Source: Ruminiclostridium sp. (GTDB lineage: Bacteria; Bacillota; Clostridia; Oscillospirales; Ruminococcaceae). From it: a DNA stretch of 50,129 nt. The DNA is taken from NCBI GenBank assembly GCA_017465545.1, contig JAFTVY010000068.1, positions 1 to 50,129 of the forward strand, read 5' to 3'. Both the position numbers and the translations under genes were made by a program. The notes beneath the pieces were generated by a model that searched no databases, was not told the DNA's origin, and saw nothing but the letters and a program-made list of their open reading frames with translations. Below, in pieces: positions 1-6,243 of the stretch (positions within the stretch are counted from its first letter, which is position 1; every line of letters begins with the position of its first letter).

Positions 1-137
1 CATTGAAGAGCTGAACGAATATATTTATTATTACAACAACGAAAGGATTTCTTCTAAACTAAAAATGAGCCCGGTGCAGTACCGAACTCATTTTCATGTT
101 ATTTAATTATTTTGTCTAAACTTTGGGGTTCACTTCA
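1..137 (+). mobile_element. Right end of an IS3-family (IS150-like) insertion sequence, truncated by the window edge
   Basis: The first 106 bases encode the C-terminal tail of an IS3-family transposase. About 30 bases later the sequence TTTGTCTAAACTTTGGGGTT, followed by CACTTCA ending near 137, resembles the terminal inverted repeat of IS150-type elements, which end in CA. The left end and most of the transposase lie outside the window, so target duplication and activity cannot be judged. The inferred boundary lies only 21 bp from the stop codon of the convergent reductase gene. Confidence 0.75.
2..106 (+). CDS. IS3-family transposase, C-terminal fragment (DDE recombinase)
   Basis: Reading from base 2, the 34 visible codons end at TAA (104-106). 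They contain YIYYYNNERIS and KMSPVQYRTHF, the characteristic tail of IS150/IS3 OrfB transposases, which is usually written as a tyrosine-rich Y-NNER motif followed by L-x-x-SPVQYR. This tail follows the DDE catalytic core, which is upstream of the window. The protein would cut and join the element ends during transposition. The fragment starts at the window edge, so neither the frameshift region nor the catalytic residues can be checked. Being in frame up to a normal stop suggests, but does not prove, an intact element. Confidence 0.85.
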   Translation: MEELNEYIYYYNNERISSKLKMSPVQYRTHFHVI

Positions 138-158
138 GAACGAATTCTGTGCTTTTTA

Positions 159-1271
159 TTATTCAAATTTTTCCGCTACTATTCCAAGGAATTTTGTTAT
201 ATCAATATGCTGAGGGCAATGCTCTTCGCATTGCTTACATCCGATACAGGAGGATGCCGCACCGTGATTTGTTATAAGCTCGTCATATTCCTTCTTTTTC
301 TGAATAGCAGTATCATCGTCGCCTCTCTGCTGTGCGTTGAGCAGAGCAAAATATTCGGGTATAGCAATTGTCATAGGGCAATCGTCTACACAATATCTGC
401 AGGCGGTACAAGGAACTGAAATCGTGGCATTGATTATATCCGCCACCTTAAAGCAAAGGTCAGTTTCTTCCTTTGTAAGAGGCTTGAAATCCTCCATATA
501 GCAGGTATTGTCGTTAAGCTGATCTATATTACTCATTCCGCTGAGAACCATAAACACCTTGTCGAGACTTGCCGCAAATCTTATCGCCCAGGATGCAACT
601 GACATCTGAGGTTCTCTTTCTTTTAAAAGCACCTCTGCCCTTTTAGGAACATCAGCAAGAGCGCCACCCTTGACGGGCTCCATTACAATTACGTCCTTGC
701 CGTGCTTTACAGCAACTTCGTAGCACTTGCGGGACTGTACCCAGTCATTTTCCCAGTCAAGATAATTTATCTGAAGCTGAACAAATTCCATTTCGGGATG
801 TGCGGTAAGTATCTCGTCAAGAAGCTCGGCGTTATCGTGATATGAAAAGCCTAATTTTTTTATTGCGCCTTCCCCTTTTTTCTCATTTACAAATTCAAAT
901 ACACCAAGTCTGTTGCAGATTTCGTAATTATCCTTTGTAAGGCAATGCAGAAGATAGTAATCAAAAAATTGAACGCCACACTTCTGAAGCTGTTCTGCAA
1001 AAATACGGGGAGAATCCTCCGTTTCCTTCAGCATCATTGTCGGTAGCTTTGTAGCAAGCTGAAAGCTGTCTCTCGGATATCTGTCAACAACAGCTTCCTT
1101 TACCATATTTTCGCTTGCGCCAGCATGATACATATATGCGGTATCAAAGTAGGTGAAGCCCTTTGACATATAGGTATCGACCATCTTGAAAATTTGTTCC
1201 TTATCAAAGCTTTTATGATCATTTCCGTCTAAAAGCGGTAATCTCATACAGCCAAAGCCTAATTTTTTCAT
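159..1271 (-). CDS. Aldo/keto reductase with C-terminal 4Fe-4S ferredoxin domain
   Basis: The 370-residue protein has an N-terminal aldo/keto reductase barrel: KKLGFGCMRLPLL at the start, DTAYMYHAG carrying the catalytic Asp/Tyr pair, then VMEPVKGGALAD. A ferredoxin-like tail follows with two cysteine clusters, CTACRYCVDDCP and CIGCKQCEEHCP, each able to hold a 4Fe-4S cluster. This fused architecture is common in anaerobic Clostridia, where the enzymes are thought to be NAD(P)H- or ferredoxin-linked reductases with unknown natural substrates. It is the last gene of a three-gene operon; its ATG overlaps the stop of the DUF1893 gene by 4 bp (ATGA). No convincing terminator lies between its stop and the IS end at 137, so the insertion may have removed one. 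The family call is secure, the substrate unknown. Confidence 0.9.
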   Translation of the reverse strand: MKKLGFGCMRLPLLDGNDHKSFDKEQIFKMVDTYMSKGFTYFDTAYMYHAGASENMVKEAVVDRYPRDSFQLATKLPTMMLKETEDSPRIFAEQLQKCGVQFFDYYLLHCLTKDNYEICNRLGVFEFVNEKKGEGAIKKLGFSYHDNAELLDEILTAHPEMEFVQLQINYLDWENDWVQSRKCYEVAVKHGKDVIVMEPVKGGALADVPKRAEVLLKEREPQMSVASWAIRFAASLDKVFMVLSGMSNIDQLNDNTCYMEDFKPLTKEETDLCFKVADIINATISVPCTACRYCVDDCPMTIAIPEYFALLNAQQRGDDDTAIQKKKEYDELITNHGAASSCIGCKQCEEHCPQHIDITKFLGIVAEKFE

Positions 1272-1693
1272 CGTTTTTCCTTTCGTAACTCTTTCAGCTT
1301 CTCTTTTATCAAAAGAAAAGCTTCTTTTTCATCACAAACGTTCATAACCAGAGTTTCCATGGGACAAAGTCCGTCTCCTGCTCTGTTTATTATTTTCTCG
1401 GTAAGGGTATTAAAGGACAGAGTTATTCCCTTTTGCTCAAGATACTGCTTTGCAGGGATACTGATTATATCGGTAAATATATCTTTTACACCAGCCATAG
1501 AGAAAAGCATCGCCGCCGCCTTTCCTATCACCTTATCAGCAACTGAAAAGCCGCTTACGTCGGTATTATTTTCTATAAGCTTCAGGATCGGCGCTACTCC
1601 CCGGTCAAAGGAAGTATATACCGTTTCTCCTTTACATAATACGCAGGTGTAATTATTATCCTTCAGTAGCTTTTTCGCCTTTTCTATATCCAT
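1268..1693 (-). CDS. DUF1893 family protein (deaminase-like fold)
   Basis: The 141-residue protein carries the pattern I recognise from DUF1893: a VLCKGETVYTS strand near the N-terminus, FSVADKVIGKAAA in the middle, and DGLCPMETLV near the C-terminus with a conserved Cys-Pro-Met-Glu. The Thermotoga member TM1506 has a cytidine-deaminase-like fold, but no enzymatic role is established and I do not assign one. The gene lies between the ECF S-component gene (1 bp gap) and the reductase (4 bp overlap), so it is translationally coupled to both. Start ATG at 1693. The conserved Cys and Glu could be active-site residues, which is inference only. Confidence 0.8.
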   Translation of the reverse strand: MDIEKAKKLLKDNNYTCVLCKGETVYTSFDRGVAPILKLIENNTDVSGFSVADKVIGKAAAMLFSMAGVKDIFTDIISIPAKQYLEQKGITLSFNTLTEKIINRAGDGLCPMETLVMNVCDEKEAFLLIKEKLKELRKEKR

Positions 1694-1694
1694 C

Positions 1695-2231
1695 TTACGC
1701 TTTCTTTCTGCTGATTACAAAAGGGATTACAATAAGCTGGATAAGTGTACCGATAACTCCTTCAACGATAAACATATATGCGGCTGTAATTGCCAGCTTT
1801 TCATTGCCGAATGCATAAATAGACGTAAGAACTGCTAAAGCTCTTGCAATTCTGCCTGAGAGTAAGACGATTGCCGTCTTTAATACAGCATTCATATTCT
1901 TCTTTGATAAAACACCTGCAACGAGACCGTAAACCGCAAGCTCGATTACCATGAAGGGTAATAATGCCGCAGAAGGCATACCTGATATAGCGAAGCTGAT
2001 TAAAGGACTGATAACTCCCGCTGTCGTTCCGACAACCGCTCCACCTAAAAAGCCTGCAAGAAGCACGGGTATATGCATAGGTAAGAGCATAGCGCCTAAA
2101 TTAGCTCCTGTACCTGTCAGAACTCCGATATAGTGGCATATCTGAGGAAGAGCAACAGCAGCTACAACTGATAAAAAGGCTATCAGAAGCTTTCTTAAAA
2201 TTTCATTTCTTGACTGTGAATAAGTATACAT
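1695..2231 (-). CDS. ECF transporter S component (substrate-binding membrane subunit), substrate unknown
   Basis: The 178-residue protein is very hydrophobic with about five or six membrane segments. It contains LLPMHIPVLLAGFLGG followed by a glycine-rich GTTAGVISPLISF stretch, typical of the vitamin-type S subunits of energy-coupling-factor transporters. These proteins bind a vitamin or cofactor precursor and work with a shared EcfA/EcfA'/EcfT module, which is not encoded in this window. It is the first gene of an operon with a DUF1893 protein and an Fe-S reductase, from a strong promoter (2264-2293). An AAAGGAG ribosome site precedes the ATG at 2231. Pyridoxine- or pantothenate-related S subunits look most similar by eye, but I cannot assign the ligand. 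Confidence 0.8.
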   Translation of the reverse strand: MYTYSQSRNEILRKLLIAFLSVVAAVALPQICHYIGVLTGTGANLGAMLLPMHIPVLLAGFLGGAVVGTTAGVISPLISFAISGMPSAALLPFMVIELAVYGLVAGVLSKKNMNAVLKTAIVLLSGRIARALAVLTSIYAFGNEKLAITAAYMFIVEGVIGTLIQLIVIPFVISRKKA

Positions 2232-2263
2232 AGATAAAACTCCTTTATTAAAGTTATAAATAT

Positions 2264-2293
2264 ATAATACACAAAAAATACTATAGTTGTCAA
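2264..2293 (-). promoter_or_regulatory. Sigma-A promoter of the ECF S component/DUF1893/reductase operon
   Basis: On the minus strand TTGACA (2288-2293) is followed after 18 bases by TATTAT (2264-2269), about 30 bp before the start codon at 2231. It lies just downstream of the terminator at 2301-2348, so this operon is insulated from thrS. Confidence 0.8.
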
Positions 2294-2300
2294 TAGAAAT

Positions 2301-2348
2301 GAGCGATAAAAAACAGGACTATTCTGACAACTTTAGCCAGAATAGTCC
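2301..2348 (-). terminator. Intrinsic terminator of the thrS-yjfB unit
   Basis: An 11-bp perfect stem (2316-2326 with 2338-2348, core GGACTATTCTG) is followed on the minus strand by a T-rich run TGTTTTTTATC. No comparable T-run follows on the plus strand, so it acts on transcription coming from thrS and the small gene. Confidence 0.85.
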
Positions 2349-2384
2349 CTTGAGGTTGATATTCTTATGAATATCGGTGCAGGA

Positions 2385-2582
2385 TTATACTCTTATGTTG
2401 AGTAAGTGTCCTTTCGCACCAGCCGGAGGTAATTCAGCGCTGTTTAACATATTAACCATGTTAGCGCCTTCTGTTTCGGCGGCATTAATAGTCTTTGAAA
2501 GCATTGCTGTTCCAACGCTGTTCATAAGATTACTATGTGCCATACTCATAGAAACATTTGCAATATACGAAGTAAGATCCAT
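2385..2582 (-). CDS. YjfB family small protein
   Basis: The 65-residue protein begins MDLTSYIANVSMSMAHSN and has a central helix with MLSKTINAAETEGANMV, ending in a short PPAGAKG-containing tail. This matches the YjfB family (putative motility protein), small helical proteins widespread in Firmicutes without a proven function. AAGGGAGGG lies 7-8 bases before the ATG, a strong ribosome site. The gene is 26 bp downstream of thrS and precedes the terminator at 2301-2348, so it is probably cotranscribed with thrS. No flagellar genes are in the window, so motility is not supported by context here. Confidence 0.75.
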   Translation of the reverse strand: MDLTSYIANVSMSMAHSNLMNSVGTAMLSKTINAAETEGANMVNMLNSAELPPAGAKGHLLNIRV

Positions 2583-2608
2583 ATACAGCCCTCCCTTTCC
2601 GAAGAAAA

Positions 2609-4528
2609 TTAATCAGTGATGATAGTCTTTTCTTCAATTTCTTTCTTAACCATTGCGCAGAATTCTTCAACCGACATAGTGCCGATATCGCCTCTCTTGC
2701 GGCAACGGATAGAAACGTTACCTGTTTCTACTTCCTTATCGCCGATAACCAGCATATAAGGAACCTTCTGAAGCTGAGCCTCACGAATCTTGAAGCCTAT
2801 CTTTTCGCTTCTACTATCTATATCGGCTCTGATACCGAATTTCTTAAGCTCTGCGGCAACTTTTTCTGTAAATTCGTTGTGTCTGTCAGCAATAGGCATA
2901 AGCTCTACCTGAACAGGAGATAACCACAGAGGGAATGCACCTGCAAAATGCTCCGTAAGAATACCGATAAATCTTTCGATAGATCCGAATACTACACGGT
3001 GAATCATTATAGGCTTGTGCTTTTCGCCGTCAGCACCTGTGTAGTCAATATCAAAACGAACGGGAAGCTGGAAGTCAAGCTGAATTGTACCACACTGCCA
3101 CGTTCTGCCAAGTGAGTCTTCAAGATGGAAGTCAATCTTGGGACCGTAGAATGCACCGTCGCCTTCGTTGATAACGTAAGGAAGGTTAAGCTCTTCGAGA
3201 GCGTTCTTGAGACCTTCTGTAGCGATATCCCAGTCTTCCTTACTACCCATACTGTCTTCAGGCTGTGTAGAAAGCTCAACGTGATACTTGAAGCCGAAGA
3301 GTGTGTAAACCTCGTCAATGAGCTTTACAACGCCCTTGATCTCGTCAATGATCTGATCCTGCATCATAAAGATGTGAGCATCGTCCTGTGTAAAGCATCT
3401 TACACGCATAAGTCCGTGTAATGCGCCTGACTTTTCGTGACGATGAACAAGACCGAGTTCACCCATTCTGATAGGAAGCTCTCTGTATGAACGGGGCTTG
3501 CTCTTATATACTAAAAGTCCGCCGGGGCAGTTCATAGGCTTGATAGCAAAATCAGTTTCGTCGATAACGGTTGTGTACATATTATCCTTATAGTGATACC
3601 AGTGACCTGAGGTTTCCCAGAGCTGACGATTGAGCATCATAGGTGATGAAATCTCAACGTAGCCGTCACGGGAATGAATCTGACGCCAGTAATCTATAAG
3701 AGTATTCTTTAAAATCATACCCTTGGGTAAGAAGAAGGGGAAGCCGGGACCTTCATCCATAATTGTGAATAATTCAAGCTCTTTACCAAGCTTTCTGTGG
3801 TCACGCTTCTTTGCTTCTTCGATCTTTGCGAGGTATTCTTCAAGCTCTTCCTTCTTGGGGAATGCCGTTGCATAAATACGGGAGAGCATCTTGTTCTTTT
3901 CACTGCCTCTCCAGTAAGCACCTGTACAGCTTGTGAGCTTGAATGCCTTTACGGAAGACGTAGACATAAGGTGAGGACCTGCACATAAATCTGTGAATTC
4001 GCCCTGCTTGTAGAAGGAAATAGGTTCACCGTTGCCTGCGTGTTCTTCGCAGAGCTCAACCTTATAGGGTTCGTCGGCATCCTTTAAGTACTGAATAGCT
4101 TCGTCGGGAGCCATTGTGTACTGTTCGAGCTTGATGCCTTCTTTAACAATCTTCTTCATTTCTGCTTCGATCTTTGTAAGATCTTCAGGTAAGAAGGGTG
4201 TTTCTTTATCAAAATCGTAATAGAAACCATTGTCAATAGCAGGACCGATAGCAAGCTTTACGTCGGGGTAAAGTCTTTTTACTGCCTGAGCTAAAATGTG
4301 GGATGCTGTGTGACGGAATGCTTTTCTGCCGTCTTCATCGTCAAAGGTGAGAATTTCAAGAGTACAATCGCTGTCAATGATTGTTCTTAAATCCTTTACT
4401 TCGCCGTTGATTTTTGCGGCACAAGCCGCCTTTGCCAGTCCCTGACTGATTTCTCTTGCAATATCAAATACCGAGCTTGCGCTTTCAATCTCCTTGATAC
4501 TGCCATCCTTGAGTGTAATTTTTATCAT
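2609..4528 (-). CDS. thrS: Threonyl-tRNA synthetase
   Basis: This 639-residue class II synthetase charges tRNA-Thr in the cytoplasm. The visible architecture is complete: an N-terminal TGS domain (residues 1-62), an editing domain with the HTASH and DLCAGPH zinc motifs, then the catalytic core. The core has motif 1 around FPFFLPKGM, the zinc cysteine in MNCPGG, motif 2 with VHRHEKSGALHG and the zinc histidine in DDAHIF, and motif 3 in HRVVFGSIERFIG. An anticodon-binding domain follows. Length is normal. The start ATG has GGAGGAGAAAACC upstream. It has its own consensus promoter (4598-4626) and a leader of only about 60 nt, too short for the T-box common in this gene in Firmicutes. Confidence 0.97.
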   Translation of the reverse strand: MIKITLKDGSIKEIESASSVFDIAREISQGLAKAACAAKINGEVKDLRTIIDSDCTLEILTFDDEDGRKAFRHTASHILAQAVKRLYPDVKLAIGPAIDNGFYYDFDKETPFLPEDLTKIEAEMKKIVKEGIKLEQYTMAPDEAIQYLKDADEPYKVELCEEHAGNGEPISFYKQGEFTDLCAGPHLMSTSSVKAFKLTSCTGAYWRGSEKNKMLSRIYATAFPKKEELEEYLAKIEEAKKRDHRKLGKELELFTIMDEGPGFPFFLPKGMILKNTLIDYWRQIHSRDGYVEISSPMMLNRQLWETSGHWYHYKDNMYTTVIDETDFAIKPMNCPGGLLVYKSKPRSYRELPIRMGELGLVHRHEKSGALHGLMRVRCFTQDDAHIFMMQDQIIDEIKGVVKLIDEVYTLFGFKYHVELSTQPEDSMGSKEDWDIATEGLKNALEELNLPYVINEGDGAFYGPKIDFHLEDSLGRTWQCGTIQLDFQLPVRFDIDYTGADGEKHKPIMIHRVVFGSIERFIGILTEHFAGAFPLWLSPVQVELMPIADRHNEFTEKVAAELKKFGIRADIDSRSEKIGFKIREAQLQKVPYMLVIGDKEVETGNVSIRCRKRGDIGTMSVEEFCAMVKKEIEEKTIITD

Positions 4529-4576
4529 TGGTTTTCTCCTCCGTTAAGCCGCCATACGAGAGCGGTCTTGAAATTA

Positions 4577-4590
4577 TGTACACTTGTACA
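4577..4590. promoter_or_regulatory. Candidate operator: paired TGTACA at the thrS transcription start
   Basis: TGTACACTTGTACA consists of two self-complementary TGTACA hexamers separated by CT. It lies directly at or after the predicted transcription start of thrS (-10 element at 4598-4603). The position suits a repressor site, but the binding protein is unknown. Confidence 0.35.
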
Positions 4591-4597
4591 CCTTAAT

Positions 4598-4626
4598 ATT
4601 ATAGCACTAAAACCGCTGTATGTCAA
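4598..4626 (-). promoter_or_regulatory. Sigma-A promoter of thrS
   Basis: Perfect consensus on the minus strand: TTGACA (4621-4626), 17-bp spacer, TATAAT (4598-4603). It is back to back with the promoter of the P-loop kinase gene; the -35 boxes are 27 bp apart. Confidence 0.9.
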
Positions 4627-4653
4627 CAAGAAAGCACTTATTTGTGATTTATA

Positions 4654-4682
4654 TTGACTGTATTTTATATCTGTGATATAAT
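4654..4682 (+). promoter_or_regulatory. Sigma-A promoter of the P-loop kinase gene
   Basis: TTGACT (4654-4659), 17-bp spacer, TATAAT (4677-4682), about 43 bp before the ATG at 4726. An AAAGGAG ribosome site follows at about 4714. Confidence 0.85.
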
Positions 4683-4725
4683 TCATTTATCCGAAAAACA
4701 CCTATAGCATAGCAAAGGAGCGACA

Positions 4726-5241
4726 ATGATAATTCTTATATCAGGGGCAAGTCACACGGGTAAAACCCTGCTTGCGCAAAAATTACTTGAAAAATATAAA
4801 TATCCTTATTTATCGATAGATCATCTAAAAATGGGACTTATCAGAAGCGGTAACACTTCCCTCACCCCTGAGGATGATGACAAGCTTACGGAATATCTGT
4901 GGCCGATTGTAAGCGAAATGATAAAGACAGCTATTGAAAACAATCAGAATATGATAGTAGAAGGCTGTTACGTGCCTTTTGACTGGAAAAAGAGCTTCAG
5001 CGATGAATATCTTGAACATATCAGATATATCTGTCTTGTTATGAGCGAAAGATATATAAGACAGCATTTTGCGGATATAAAGGCTCACGGAAGTGATATT
5101 GAAAACCGGTTATACGATGATGTTGATATTAACGTTCTTATAAGAGATAATGAATTGTATCTTGAAGGATGTAAGGCAAATGACAACAGATATCTTCTGA
5201 TTGACGATACGTACAACGTAGATATATCGATGATAATATAA
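4726..5241 (+). CDS. Small P-loop nucleotide/zeta-toxin-like kinase (AAA family)
   Basis: The 171-residue protein starts with a Walker A loop, LISGASHTGKTLLAQKL, followed by YLSIDHLKMGLIRSG (an Asp-containing strand) and NMIVEGCYVP, a Walker B-like strand. This is the layout of small phosphotransferases often annotated as adenylate kinase-like or AAA ATPases; the substrate cannot be read from sequence. The second half is acidic and ends DDTYNVD. It is a single-gene unit with its own promoter (4654-4682), AAAGGAG upstream of the ATG and a terminator (5246-5273). It is divergent from thrS, with no evident functional link. Confidence 0.7.
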   Translation: MIILISGASHTGKTLLAQKLLEKYKYPYLSIDHLKMGLIRSGNTSLTPEDDDKLTEYLWPIVSEMIKTAIENNQNMIVEGCYVPFDWKKSFSDEYLEHIRYICLVMSERYIRQHFADIKAHGSDIENRLYDDVDINVLIRDNELYLEGCKANDNRYLLIDDTYNVDISMII

Positions 5242-5245
5242 ATTT

Positions 5246-5273
5246 AAGGCTATGCATTTTGCGTAGCCTTTTT
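5246..5273 (+). terminator. Terminator between the P-loop kinase and the convergent araC-type gene
   Basis: AAGGCTATGC (5246-5255) pairs with GCGTAGCCTT (5261-5270) as a 10-bp stem with one G-U pair, followed by TTTTT. The last bases overlap the stop codon of the convergent regulator gene. Confidence 0.8.
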
Positions 5274-6060
5274 AAATTTCCGCTCTTATATCCGTCGGAG
5301 ACGTTCCGTAATATTCCCGTATTTTACGGCTCATATCGTTTGCACAACTGAATCCGCATACTGCGGATATAGCGGAAAATTTCATCGCTGTATGTTTTAT
5401 AAGCTCATAGGCTCTTGTGCATCGTATATGAGACAGATACTCCCTTGGCGACATACCTGTTTCTTCTTTGAATATATGCGTAAGATATCCGACGCTTATA
5501 TAGTTATCTTCCGCTATTGTTGATATTCTGATATTATCGGCATAGAACTTTTCTATATATTCACGTACTTTTTTTACAAGAATCTGTTTTGAATCCTCGA
5601 GTTTATCCGTCTTTTCGCTTTTTGTATGTCCGTAAAACAACGATACAAGCTTTAATGCAATACCAAGCTCATTATATAAATTCGTGCCGTTTTTAAAGCA
5701 ATAAGTCATTTCGGAAAAAAGCTCGTAGAGCTGATAAGCATTATTTACAATAACGATTCCCGACCTGCTTATATCTGTTAAAAGCGCAAACAAATCAGGT
5801 CGCACAAGCTGTTTTCTTAATTCCCAAGGGTTAATCATTGCAATATATCTGTGATAACCATCTGTAGATATCATCCTCACCTTATGATGCTGACGGCTTT
5901 TTATAAGTACAAGCGTATTTTCCTTAATATGATATACGGCGTCCTCTATTGTAATTTCAAGCTCTCCCTTAAGCACGTACATAATTTCGCAGGACGTGTG
6001 AGCGTGACTGACGTTCTGCAAATCTCCTTCGTAATAACCCGAATGCTCGATTATAGCCAT
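5272..6060 (-). CDS. AraC family transcriptional regulator
   Basis: The 262-residue protein has an N-terminal cupin-type sensor (HAHTSCEIMYVLKGELEITI and HHKVRMIS) and a C-terminal double helix-turn-helix. The latter shows STIAEDNYISVGYLTHIFKE, then GMSPREYLSHIRCTRAYELI, with the second HTH in FSAISAVCGFSCANDMSRKI. Such proteins usually activate sugar-use genes when bound to a carbohydrate. I chose the ATG at 6060 over a possible start at 6162: AGGTGG sits 8 bases upstream and homology begins there. The gene is divergent from the GH59 glycosidase, its likely target. Direct repeats in the shared region (6190-6219) are candidate binding sites. Confidence 0.88.
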   Translation of the reverse strand: MAIIEHSGYYEGDLQNVSHAHTSCEIMYVLKGELEITIEDAVYHIKENTLVLIKSRQHHKVRMISTDGYHRYIAMINPWELRKQLVRPDLFALLTDISRSGIVIVNNAYQLYELFSEMTYCFKNGTNLYNELGIALKLVSLFYGHTKSEKTDKLEDSKQILVKKVREYIEKFYADNIRISTIAEDNYISVGYLTHIFKEETGMSPREYLSHIRCTRAYELIKHTAMKFSAISAVCGFSCANDMSRKIREYYGTSPTDIRAEI

Positions 6061-6079
6061 ATTTTCACCACCTGATAAT

Positions 6080-6108
6080 ATAATAACATTAGCGGACGAT
6101 ACAGTCAA
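6080..6108 (-). promoter_or_regulatory. Possible promoter of the AraC-type regulator
   Basis: TTGACT (6103-6108), 17 bp, TATTAT (6080-6085) on the minus strand. It would leave a leader of only about 13 nt before the ATG at 6060, unusually short, so the assignment is tentative. Confidence 0.45.
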
Positions 6109-6189
6109 TACAATTACAGCAGATTTTTTATAATTATAGACAGATTTTTTATTGATTATCAAAGAAAAATCCCTTAAAATAAAGCTATA

Positions 6190-6219
6190 AGCTACAAATC
6201 ATAAAAAAGCTAAAAATCA
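6190..6219. repeat. Direct repeat upstream of the GH59 gene, candidate AraC-type binding site
   Basis: AGCTACAAATCA (6190-6201) and AGCTAAAAATCA (6208-6219) differ at one base and are offset by 18 bp, close to two helical turns. They lie just upstream of the AT-rich start region of the glycosidase gene, as AraC-family half-sites typically do. Confidence 0.5.
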
Positions 6220-6243
6220 GAAAATATATAATGAGGTAAAAAA

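Noticed and set aside
123-419. 98-codon plus-strand frame at the left end
   Set aside because: It is antisense to the ferredoxin domain of the reductase, which has clear cysteine motifs on the other strand.
4529-4620. T-box leader for thrS
   Set aside because: The promoter leaves only about 60 nt of leader and no T-box sequence is present.
6061-6162. N-terminal extension of the AraC-type regulator to 6162
   Set aside because: The extension overlaps promoter-like DNA, has no ribosome site and no family similarity; ATG at 6060 has AGGTGG upstream.
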